Part shown: positions 1-7,294 of the stretch, in pieces | How the letters are laid out: every line of letters begins with the position of its first letter | Numbering within the stretch: position 1 is the first letter of the stretch | Origin: Planctomycetota bacterium | Lineage (GTDB): Bacteria > Planctomycetota > GCA-002687715 > DRQF01 | Assembly (NCBI GenBank): GCA_020639295.1 | Contig: JACKGY010000005.1 | Location: forward strand, 444,954-508,953 | Direction of reading: 5' to 3' | DNA length: 64,000 nt | Notes under the pieces: generated by a model | Databases searched by the model: none | The model's input: only the letters and a program-made list of their open reading frames with translations | Told to the model about the DNA's origin: nothing | Translations under genes and position numbers: made by a program

Positions 1-786
1 GCGCCGCAGGTAGGCGAGCCAGTAGATTCCCGCGACCAGGAGCGTGCCCCCGAGGATGTTCCCGCAGGTGACCGCCACGATGTTGCGCGCCGCGCCGGCG
101 ATCGAGATCACGCCGTCGTCGGCGAGGGCGATGCCCAGCGGCAGGAAGAACCAGTTGGCGATCGAGTGCTCGAGGCCGACCGCGACGAAGGCGGTGATCG
201 GGAAGACGATGGCCAGGATCTTGTCGGTCACGCTGCGGCCGCCCATCGACAGCCAGACCGCGAGGCAGACCAGGGCATTGCAGAGGATGCCGCGGACCAG
301 GGCCTCGGGGAGCGAGAGTTCCGCCTTGCCGCGGGCGATCTTGATCGCGGTCTCGCCGAGCCCGCCGCCGCCGAGCGGGCCGAGGTCGGCCATGGCGACC
401 AGCGCCACGGTGCCGAGGCAGCCGGCGACGTTGCCGAGGTAGACGATGGTCCAGTTGCGCGCCACCTCGCGCAGGCTGACCAGACCGGAAGCCCAGGCCA
501 TCGCGATCAGGTTGTTGCCGGTGAAGAGTTCGGCACCGGCGACGACCACCAGGATCAGGCCCAGACAGAAGCTCAGGCCACCGACCACGCGCGTGGTCCC
601 GAAGCCGAGACCGGAGTCGGTGATGGCGACGGTGTAGAAGAGGCCACCGAGCGAGATGAAGGCGCCGGCGAGGATGCCGAGCACGAGGAGCGTGAGCGCG
701 TCGGTCCGTGCCTTCTGCACGCCGACGGTCTCCACCTTGCGCGCGATCTCCTTGGGCGGAAGTGCGTCCACGATGGGAGGTGTCAT
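1..786 (-). CDS. Formate/nitrite transporter (FNT/FocA family), C-terminus cut by window edge
   Basis: Inner-membrane channel for small monovalent anions such as formate or nitrite. The 262 visible codons read without a stop to the left edge, so only the last few residues are missing. FNT signatures are clear: GAELFTGN at residues 84-91, RGILCNALVCLAVW at 165-178, LEHSIANWF at 205-213 and CGNILGG at 241-247, spaced among about six hydrophobic segments. The ATG at 786 is preceded by AAGGA at a good distance. It lies downstream of sucCD on the same strand but a hairpin at 994-1026 separates them, so it probably has its own promoter. With pyruvate:ferredoxin oxidoreductase elsewhere in the window and no pyruvate formate-lyase seen, formate versus nitrite cannot be decided. 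Confidence 0.9.
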   Translation of the reverse strand, partial: MTPPIVDALPPKEIARKVETVGVQKARTDALTLLVLGILAGAFISLGGLFYTVAITDSGLGFGTTRVVGGLSFCLGLILVVVAGAELFTGNNLIAMAWASGLVSLREVARNWTIVYLGNVAGCLGTVALVAMADLGPLGGGGLGETAIKIARGKAELSLPEALVRGILCNALVCLAVWLSMGGRSVTDKILAIVFPITAFVAVGLEHSIANWFFLPLGIALADDGVISIAGAARNIVAVTCGNILGGTLLVAGIYWLAYLRR

Positions 787-993
787 GTTCAAGTCCTTCA
801 GGGTCGAGGCGATCGCCGCGTCCCCGGCGACTCGAAGGCGACCGCCCGCTGCCGGTCACCGAGCAAGTCGCGGACCGACCCCGAGAGAACTTCCCGCCTT
901 CACCCGAGCGCGCGGGCACGACGGCCGAAAGCGGTCGACCCCGAGCGCCAGCTCGACGAGACGACCGCCTCCCGATCTGGCCCGGTCATGGAA

Positions 994-1026
994 CGAGGCC
1001 GTCGCCCCGGAGGAGCGACGGCCTCG
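994..1026 (-). terminator. Hairpin downstream of sucD, likely intrinsic terminator
   Basis: Perfect 12 bp arms CGAGGCCGTCGC and GCGACGGCCTCG with a 9 nt loop, 26 nt beyond the sucD stop. On the minus strand it is followed only by TTCC, so the U-tract is weak. Confidence 0.6.
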
Positions 1027-1052
1027 TGATGATGGTCCGGGTCCGCCGTCGA

Positions 1053-1925
1053 TCAGTGACCGAGGGCGAGCTTCATGGTCTTGCCCAGGTCGGCGGGCGA
1101 CTTGGCGACCGGAACGCCGGCCTTCTCGAGGGCCGCGATCTTGTCGCAGGCCTTGCCCGAGCCGCCGGAGATGATCGCGCCGGCGTGGCCCATGCGCTTG
1201 CCGGGAGGCGCGGTCTGACCGGCGATGAACCCGGCGACCGGCTTCTTCATGTTGGCCTTGATCCACTCGGCGGCCTCTTCCTCGGCGCTGCCGCCGATCT
1301 CGCCGATCATGATCACGCCCTCGGTGCCCGGGTCGGCGTTGAACATCTCCAGCACGTCGATGAAGTTGGTGCCGTTGATCGGGTCGCCGCCGATGCCGAC
1401 GCAGGTCGACTGGCCGTAGCCCAGCTCGCTGAGCTGCCAGACCGCCTCGTAGGTGAGGGTGCCGGAGCGGGACAGCACGCCGATGGTGCCGGGGGTATGG
1501 ATGTAGCCGGGCATGATGCCGATCTTGCACTCGCCCGGGGTGATGACGCCCGGGCAGTTCGGACCGACCAGGCGCATCCTGGAGCCCTTCAGGGCCTTCT
1601 TGACCTGGGCCATGTCGAGCACCGGGATGCCCTCGGTGATGGCGATGCAGATCCGGATGCCGGCATCGTTGGCCTCGATGATGGCCTCGCCGGCGAACGG
1701 CGGCGGCACGTAGATGACGCTGGCGTCGGCGCCGGTGGCCTCGACGGCCTCGGCGACGGTGTCGAAGACCGGAACGCCGCAGCAGTCCTGACCGCCCTTG
1801 CCCGGGGTGACGCCGCCCACGATCTTCGTGCCGTAGGCGAGCATCTGCTCGGTGTGGAACTTGCCGGTTCCACCGGTGATGCCCTGGACGAGGACCTTCG
1901 TGTTCTTGTCGATGAGAATGCTCAT
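1053..1925 (-). CDS. sucD: Succinate-CoA ligase, alpha subunit
   Basis: Alpha subunit of succinyl-CoA synthetase, converting succinyl-CoA to succinate with substrate-level phosphorylation in the TCA cycle. The 290-residue length is normal. The N-terminal CoA-binding Rossmann region carries GITGGTG, followed by NCPGVITPGECKIGIMPG and GEIGGSAEEEAAEW. The phosphohistidine lies in MGHAGAIISGG near residue 247. The ATG at 1925 follows the sucC stop by 19 bp, so the subunits are co-transcribed in the usual C-D order. The family assignment is secure. ADP versus GDP preference cannot be read from the sequence. Confidence 0.97.
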   Translation of the reverse strand: MSILIDKNTKVLVQGITGGTGKFHTEQMLAYGTKIVGGVTPGKGGQDCCGVPVFDTVAEAVEATGADASVIYVPPPFAGEAIIEANDAGIRICIAITEGIPVLDMAQVKKALKGSRMRLVGPNCPGVITPGECKIGIMPGYIHTPGTIGVLSRSGTLTYEAVWQLSELGYGQSTCVGIGGDPINGTNFIDVLEMFNADPGTEGVIMIGEIGGSAEEEAAEWIKANMKKPVAGFIAGQTAPPGKRMGHAGAIISGGSGKACDKIAALEKAGVPVAKSPADLGKTMKLALGH

Positions 1926-1944
1926 TGTTCTACCTCGTCCTCGC

Positions 1945-3105
1945 TCAGGAAACCGCCGCCACGATCTTGGCCGCGGCGTCGCCCATGTCGGTCGCCGTGG
2001 TGATGGGCAGACCGGACTGCTCGAGGATCTTGCGGCCCTCGTCGACCTGGGTGCCCTCGAGACGCACCACCAGCGGCACGTTCAGGTGAACCTCCTTCAC
2101 CGCCTTGCAGATGCCCTCGGCGAGGGTCGTGCAGCGGAGGATGCCACCGAAGATGTTCACCAGGATGCCCTTCACCTTGTCGTCGCGCAGGATGATGCGG
2201 AAGGCATGTGCGACCTGGTCCGAGGTGGCGCCGCCGCCGACGTCGAGGAAGTTGGCCGGCTCGCCGCCCGCGTGCTTGATGATGTCCATCGTCGCCATCG
2301 CCAGGCCGGCGCCGTTCACCAGGCAGCCGATGTTGCCGTCGAGGTTGATGTAGCTGAGGCCGGCGTCGGAGGCCTCGACCTCGGCGGGATCCTCCTCGCC
2401 GAGATCGCGCATCTCGACGATCTCGGGATGCCGGAAGAGCGCGTTGGAGTCGAAGTTCATCTTCGCGTCGAGCGCGAAGAGGTCGCCCTCCTTGGTCACC
2501 ACCAGCGGGTTGATCTCCGCCAGCGAGCAGTCCTTGGCCAGGAAGGCCTTGGCCAGCGCCTGGAGGAACTTGATCGCCTTGCGGTGCAGGGGCGCCGGGA
2601 TGCCGATGCCCTTGGCCAGGCGCAGGGCCTGGTAGGAGCGGAGCCCGACCTCGGGATCGATCGCCTCCTTGAGGATCTTCTCGGGAGTCTTGGCCGCGAC
2701 CTCCTCGATGTCCATGCCGCCCTCGGAGGAGGCCATCATCACCGGCCGCGAGACCGCGCGGTCCATCGCGATGCCGATGTAGAGCTCGTCGGCGATGTTG
2801 CTGCCCTTCTCCACCAGCAGCGTCTTCACCGGCTGGCCTTCCGGGCCGGTCTGATGGGTGATCAGGTTCTTCGACATGATCGCGGTGGCCGCCTCGGCCG
2901 CCTCGGCGCCGCTCTTCACCAGCTTGACGCCGCCGCCCTTGCCGCGACCGCCGGCGTGGATCTGCGCCTTGACGACGCTCACGGGCGAACCGAGCTTCTC
3001 GAAGGCCGCCTTGGCCTCCGCGGAGGTCGAGCAGACGATGCCCTCAGGGACGGCGACGCCATACTCCTTCAGGATCTGCTTGGCCTGGTACTCGTGGATC
3101 TTCAT
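1945..3105 (-). CDS. sucC: Succinate-CoA ligase, beta subunit
   Basis: Nucleotide- and succinate-binding beta subunit of succinyl-CoA synthetase. It has an ATP-grasp N-terminus (MKIHEYQAKQILKEYGV, then AGGRGKGGGVKLV), the metal-binding stretch EINPLVVTKEGDLFALDAK, and a C-terminal ligase domain with NIFGGILRCTTLAEGI and RLEGTQVDEGRKIL. I chose the ATG at 3105, giving 386 residues, because it aligns with the invariant family start. An in-frame extension to 3219 reads through intergenic sequence and a terminator hairpin. The Shine-Dalgarno is weak (GGGGGCC). First gene of the sucCD pair. Confidence 0.97.
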   Translation of the reverse strand: MKIHEYQAKQILKEYGVAVPEGIVCSTSAEAKAAFEKLGSPVSVVKAQIHAGGRGKGGGVKLVKSGAEAAEAATAIMSKNLITHQTGPEGQPVKTLLVEKGSNIADELYIGIAMDRAVSRPVMMASSEGGMDIEEVAAKTPEKILKEAIDPEVGLRSYQALRLAKGIGIPAPLHRKAIKFLQALAKAFLAKDCSLAEINPLVVTKEGDLFALDAKMNFDSNALFRHPEIVEMRDLGEEDPAEVEASDAGLSYINLDGNIGCLVNGAGLAMATMDIIKHAGGEPANFLDVGGGATSDQVAHAFRIILRDDKVKGILVNIFGGILRCTTLAEGICKAVKEVHLNVPLVVRLEGTQVDEGRKILEQSGLPITTATDMGDAAAKIVAAVS

Positions 3106-3200
3106 GGAGCATGGCCCCCAAGTGACTGTGTGATCGTTGGTTAAGTACGTTGACCCCGGGAAGGCGGCGGGACCGCGATCGAGGCAGGCGAGTCTATTGA

Positions 3201-3232
3201 GGGGGGCGCCCGGAAGCAAACCGGCGCCCCCC
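3201..3232 (-). terminator. Hairpin downstream of pyruvate kinase
   Basis: Arms GGGGGGCGCC and GGCGCCCCCC flank a 12 nt loop about 30 nt past the pyk stop on the minus strand. A short TCAAT follows rather than a clean T-run. Confidence 0.55.
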
Positions 3233-3262
3233 GCCCTCGGAACGGGCTTAGCGGCGCCGGGC

Positions 3263-4876
3263 TCAGCGGCGCCGGGCCCTGGTCGCCGGGGCGCCGTGCC
3301 TCTTGTAGAGGCGGCTGAAGCGCGCCGTGGCGTCGGGATCGTCGGTCATGTCGATGTCGCCGACCCGATGGATCTTCAACGTGTTGGTGCCGCCGCCGGT
3401 GGAGACGTTCGAGCCGGTGATCACGATGCTCAGGTCGCCGAGCCGGGCCCGGCCACCGTCCAGGAGCTCGCGCTCGCCGAGGAAGTAGAGTTCGTCGACG
3501 CTGTCGGCCTTCTTGAGCAGGACGACCTCGATGCCCCAGCACAGCGCCATCCGGTTGAAGGCCTCCTCGGTGAAGGTGGCGCCGACGATCGGCGTGTGCG
3601 GCCGGGCGAAGGAGAGCTTGAAGCAGGTGCGGCCGGAACTGGAGAAGGCGAACAGGCAGTTGGCCTTCAGCTCGCGGGCGGCCGCGGCGGCGGCATGGAC
3701 GGTCGCGTCGGCGACGTCGCGACCCGGGTCCAGGGGCATCGCCCCCATGATCCGCTCGTAGAGATCGCTGCTCTCGGTGTGGATGATGATGGCGCGCATC
3801 ATCTCCACCACGGTGACCGGGTTCTTGCCGACCGCGGTCTCGGCCGAGAGCATGACCACGTCGGTGCCGTCGAGGATCGCGTTGGCGACGTCGCTAGCCT
3901 CGGCGCGGGTCGGCCGCGGGTTCTCGACCATCGACTCGAGCATCTGGGTCGCGGTGATCACCACGCGGCCACGGCGGCGGGCGGCGGCGATGATCGACTT
4001 CTGCAGGACCGGCAGCTCTTCGGCCGGCGTCTCCACGCCGAGGTCGCCGCGCGCCACCATGATGCCCTCGGCGGCGTCGAGGATGGCCGACAGGTCCTTC
4101 ACGGCCTCGGGCTTCTCGATCTTGGCGACGATCGCGATCCGCGCGCCCTGCTTCTTGATCAGCGCCCGCAGCTTGCGGACGTCCTCGGCGCGGCGCACGA
4201 AGGAGAGGGCGATCCAGTCGACGCCCAGCTCGATGCCGAGCTTGAGGTCGGCGCGATCCTTGCGCGTCAGCGAGGGCGTCGACACGTTGACGCCGGGCAG
4301 GTTGATGCCCTTCTTGCCGCGCAGGATGCCACCGCAGACCACCTCGCAGATCAGCTCGTCGGCACCCTTCTCGACGCAGCGGAGCTCGAGGGCGCCGTCG
4401 TCCAGCAGGAGCCGGTCACCGACCTTCACGTCGTCGACCAGGTGCCGGTAGTTGGTGGCGACGATGCCGGGCTGGGTGTGGCTGACCCGGTGGGTCATGC
4501 GCACGCGCCGACCCACCTCGAGCAGGATCGGCTTGCGATCCTTCAGCGGCCCGGTGCGGATCTTCGGGCCCTGGAGGTCCTGGAGCAGCGAGACCGGCAT
4601 GCCCAGGCGGCTGGCGACCCGGCGCACGCGGGCGACGCGCTCGCGATGCTCGTCGTGGGTGCCGTGGGAGAAGTTGAGCCGGAAGGCGTTGGCGCCGGCG
4701 CGGATCAGCTTCTCGATCATCTCCTCGCTGTCGGAAGCGGGGCCCAGGGTGGCCAGGATGCGGGTCCGCGCCCGCGGCGGTTTCGCGGCCACCGGCGAGG
4801 GCGTCGGCTTGGCCGTCGCGCTGGGGGACTTCTTCCGGGCCCGGGCCACCTTGGTTTCGGTCTTCTTGCTCGGCAT
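3263..4876 (-). CDS. pyk: Pyruvate kinase with basic N-terminal extension
   Basis: Converts phosphoenolpyruvate and ADP to pyruvate and ATP, the last step of glycolysis. The barrel begins at RILATLGPASDSEE near residue 43, with FRLNFSHGTHDEH (substrate and cation site), IVAKIEKPEAV (catalytic Lys region), MVARGDLGVE and the long RAEASDVANAILDGTDVVML helix. The C-terminal domain ends in STGGGTNTLKIH. The ATG at 4876 gives 537 residues, longer than usual. The extra length is a Lys/Ala/Pro-rich N-terminal stretch of about 40 residues. A GTG at 4903 in frame is a possible but less likely start. A terminator-like hairpin follows the stop. Confidence 0.95.
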   Translation of the reverse strand: MPSKKTETKVARARKKSPSATAKPTPSPVAAKPPRARTRILATLGPASDSEEMIEKLIRAGANAFRLNFSHGTHDEHRERVARVRRVASRLGMPVSLLQDLQGPKIRTGPLKDRKPILLEVGRRVRMTHRVSHTQPGIVATNYRHLVDDVKVGDRLLLDDGALELRCVEKGADELICEVVCGGILRGKKGINLPGVNVSTPSLTRKDRADLKLGIELGVDWIALSFVRRAEDVRKLRALIKKQGARIAIVAKIEKPEAVKDLSAILDAAEGIMVARGDLGVETPAEELPVLQKSIIAAARRRGRVVITATQMLESMVENPRPTRAEASDVANAILDGTDVVMLSAETAVGKNPVTVVEMMRAIIIHTESSDLYERIMGAMPLDPGRDVADATVHAAAAAARELKANCLFAFSSSGRTCFKLSFARPHTPIVGATFTEEAFNRMALCWGIEVVLLKKADSVDELYFLGERELLDGGRARLGDLSIVITGSNVSTGGGTNTLKIHRVGDIDMTDDPDATARFSRLYKRHGAPATRARRR

Positions 4877-4963
4877 GGCGAGCAATGTAGCGGCCGGAGC
4901 CACGGGCGGAAAGGGCTCAGGGGGTCAATACCCTCGAGGCGGGGACGCCGCCGCGCCGGCGGC

Positions 4964-6088
4964 TCAGGAGGGACCGAGCAGCCGGTCCTTGTTGCTCTCC
5001 CACCACTTCTCGAGTTCGCGGATCTTGGCCAGGACCTTGGCGCTTCCGGCATCCGCCTCGAGGCCGATCGTCCGGCCCATCAGCTTCTCCAGGGCCGCGA
5101 TCGCGGTCTCGCGCAGGACGTAGTCGTCGCTCTTCAGCACCGGGATGATGTGCGGGATGGCCCAGCGGGCCTCCATGTCCATCAGGTTGGTGAGCGCGGT
5201 GGATCGCACGTAGTCGGCCGAGTCGCCGAGGAGGCCCACCATGGCCTGTTCCACGCGCCGCCCCTTGAACTCGGCCAGGTCGACCGCGGCGGCGAATCGC
5301 TTCGGCCCCTCGCTGCTCTCGAGCTGCTTGAGCAGCTTCTCGAGCCGGGCCTGCTGTTCGGGATCGAGCACCGGATCACCCGAGACCGGCGCGACCGGAC
5401 CGACCTCGTCGACCGGCGGCGCGACCACGACCGGGCCCCGCTCCTCCAGCTCGGCGATGCGGCTCTGCAGGGCCGCGAGGCTCTCGTCCAGGGCGTCGAG
5501 CCGGCGCTCGACCGCCTTGAGGCCCGGCGCGAACTGCTCGTCGATCCGCCTCAGACCCTCGTTGAGCCGATCCTCGCCCTCCTTGCGGAAGCTGCTCAGC
5601 TCCTTCATCCGGGTGTCCAGGTCGGTGCGCAGGCCGTCCGACAGACCGCCGAACTGGCGGGCGAGATTCTGGATCGCCTCGCCGTTCTTGCGCAGGAGGC
5701 CGTGCACCTGGGCCAGCTTGCCCTCGCGGCCGCTCTCGTCGGCGCTCTCCTTCAGGTCGAGAGCGACCTGGTCGGCGAGGTTGCGCTGCTCGGCCTTCAG
5801 TTCCATCAGCGCGGTCTCGAGGCGCTGCAGCTTGCGGGCGCCGTCCTCGCCCCCGCCGATCCCGAGGATCGCGTCGCCCCAGAGGGCCATGATCACGCTG
5901 CCGCCGAGGAGGCCGAGGACCACCGCCAGGACCAGGGTCGCCATGTTGTTGCGCCCCGCCGGGCGCGGCTTCTTCGAGGGCCGGCAGCGCTCGTGATAGA
6001 TCTTGCCGCCCTCGATGGTGATCCGGTTGTCCGCGATGTCCTTGAGCGGGATGCTCTCGTGGCACTCGTCGCAGAAGTAGATCTTCAT
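4964..6088 (-). CDS. Zinc-ribbon / transmembrane / coiled-coil / HEAT-repeat protein
   Basis: Unrecognised 374-residue protein with a readable architecture. Residues 1-33 form a small zinc-ribbon-like head (YFCDECHESIPL, later YHERC: three Cys and His residues in a CxxC...HxxC layout). Residues about 50-72 are one transmembrane segment (MATLVLAVVLGLLGGSVIMAL). A long charged coiled coil follows to about residue 225, then an acidic/Pro linker and two or three HEAT-like helical repeats (RFAAAVDLAEF, VRSTALTNLMDME, LRETAIAALEKLM). It ends in a Trp motif, EKWWESNKDRL. The ATG at 6088 has AGAAGGA upstream; longer in-frame extensions are low-complexity and rejected. Probably a membrane-tethered scaffold; the role is unknown. 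Confidence 0.75.
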   Translation of the reverse strand: MKIYFCDECHESIPLKDIADNRITIEGGKIYHERCRPSKKPRPAGRNNMATLVLAVVLGLLGGSVIMALWGDAILGIGGGEDGARKLQRLETALMELKAEQRNLADQVALDLKESADESGREGKLAQVHGLLRKNGEAIQNLARQFGGLSDGLRTDLDTRMKELSSFRKEGEDRLNEGLRRIDEQFAPGLKAVERRLDALDESLAALQSRIAELEERGPVVVAPPVDEVGPVAPVSGDPVLDPEQQARLEKLLKQLESSEGPKRFAAAVDLAEFKGRRVEQAMVGLLGDSADYVRSTALTNLMDMEARWAIPHIIPVLKSDDYVLRETAIAALEKLMGRTIGLEADAGSAKVLAKIRELEKWWESNKDRLLGPS

Positions 6089-6308
6089 CCCGTCGTCCTT
6101 CTCGTGCTCGCCGCGGCTGGCGCCCCATCTTGCCCGTGGTACCGAGGACGCGCGAGGGACACGAGTCCCTCGCGGAAATCCCCGGCTCGAGGCGCACCAG
6201 ACCCCTCGGCCGGCACGCTCGACTATAGGGACTGCCAACCGGGGAGGTAAGGAACGGGGCTTTTGCCGGCGATTCGGGGCGATCGGCGGTCGAACCCCGA
6301 TCCGGGAC

Positions 6309-6410
6309 TCAGACCCGACCCTTCTCCTGCTTGCGCGACTGGATGAAGGAGGTGACGACCACCAGGAGGGAGGCCAGCCAGACGATGCCGATCCAGGTCC
6401 AGATGCCCAT
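6309..6410 (-). CDS. Small single-pass membrane protein (33 aa)
   Basis: Short reading frame MGIWTWIGIVWLASLLVVVT followed by a polar basic tail (SFIQSRKQEKGRV), giving one clean transmembrane helix and a cytosolic positive end. It sits between two HEAT-repeat envelope genes on the same strand, with about 110 and 220 bp on either side. The ribosome site is weak (GGCGGCG). The membrane character with a basic tail argues for a real small protein, but nothing identifies its function and it could be chance. Confidence 0.45.
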   Translation of the reverse strand: MGIWTWIGIVWLASLLVVVTSFIQSRKQEKGRV

Positions 6411-6523
6411 GACGCCGCCGTTGCGTGGAGGTTCGGGCGCAGGCCGGTCCCCGCGACCGGCCGCCGAGAGCTTAGCGTCCGGATGCCGGGGGGCAATCCC
6501 TCGGCACCCGGCTCGATCCGGCG

Positions 6524-7171
6524 CTACTCCTGGGCCCCGGGCCGGTACATCAGCCGGGTCTTCTCGCTGGCCCACCAGTCCCGCCAGCGGGAGATCGAGA
6601 CGTTGCGGATCTCCGCCGGCGCGGCGAACTCGTAGCCGAAGTCCTGGCCGAGGACCTTGCGCAGGGCCTCGATCGACTTGTAACGGAAACGTCGATCCTG
6701 GCTGTCGAGGAACTCGATCAGCACCGGCACGGCCGTGGTGTCGCCATGATTGAGCAGACCGGCGGCGGCCTCGAAGCGGACGACCTCGTCGGCATGCCCG
6801 AGGTGGGCCACCAGCGCCGCGCTGCTCTCCGGCGTCCGGGTGAAACCGAGGACGTAGAGGAGCTGGGCCCGGCTGCGCAGGTCGGACTTGTCGAGGTGAT
6901 CGAGCACCACCGGCACGGCCAGCTCGCGCATCGAGATGAGCCACTGCAGGACGCGAAGCAACTCCGGGCCCCGCTCATAGGGAACCGACTCCACGGCCGC
7001 GGTGATCCGGACCTCGTCGTAGTCCGGAGCGGTGGACTGGTCCTGGGCCTCGAGGGCCTCGCCGTAGTCCTTCGGCAACTCGACCCCGTCGCGGGTGTAG
7101 GAGGTGGTGCAGGCCGTGGCGGCCAGGAACACGAGGACGATCAGGGCGAGCTGGGAGCGAATCCGGGTCAT
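6524..7171 (-). CDS. HEAT-repeat lipoprotein
   Basis: Predicted lipoprotein of 215 residues. The N-terminus MTRIRSQLALIVLVFLAATAC is a lipoprotein signal with Cys at about 21. The body holds HEAT/PBS-lyase-like repeats (VPVVLDHLDKSDLRSRAQLL, AALVAHLGHADEVVRFEAAA, VPVLIEFLDSQDRRFRYKSI) and ends with ISRWRDWWASEKTRL, a Trp-rich tail similar to the gene at 4964-6088. The start at 7171 is backed by GAAGGGATGG just upstream. Such repeats bind partner proteins, so a periplasmic assembly or scaffold role is inferred. The specific partner is unknown. Confidence 0.7.
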   Translation of the reverse strand: MTRIRSQLALIVLVFLAATACTTSYTRDGVELPKDYGEALEAQDQSTAPDYDEVRITAAVESVPYERGPELLRVLQWLISMRELAVPVVLDHLDKSDLRSRAQLLYVLGFTRTPESSAALVAHLGHADEVVRFEAAAGLLNHGDTTAVPVLIEFLDSQDRRFRYKSIEALRKVLGQDFGYEFAAPAEIRNVSISRWRDWWASEKTRLMYRPGAQE

Positions 7172-7294
7172 CGTTCCATCCCTTCGAGAACAAATACCTG
7201 TCAGCAAACGACTTTGGCGGTGCTGACCCGGCATCCTCATCGGCCGGCGACTGCATGTTCTTGAGGAGCGGCGGGATTTCTCCCGCCTGGTCGC

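Noticed and set aside
3106..3219. Upstream extension of sucC
   Set aside because: It would read through a terminator hairpin and lacks similarity; ATG 3105 matches the invariant SucC start.
3137..6250. 1000-residue plus-strand open frame across pyk and the HEAT gene
   Set aside because: It spans two minus-strand genes and their intergenic DNA and shows no domain; GC-driven absence of stops.
7270..7287. GGCGGGA-TTTC-TCCCGCC hairpin as terminator of the VWA gene
   Set aside because: Only a 7 bp stem and no T-run on the minus strand; too weak to list.
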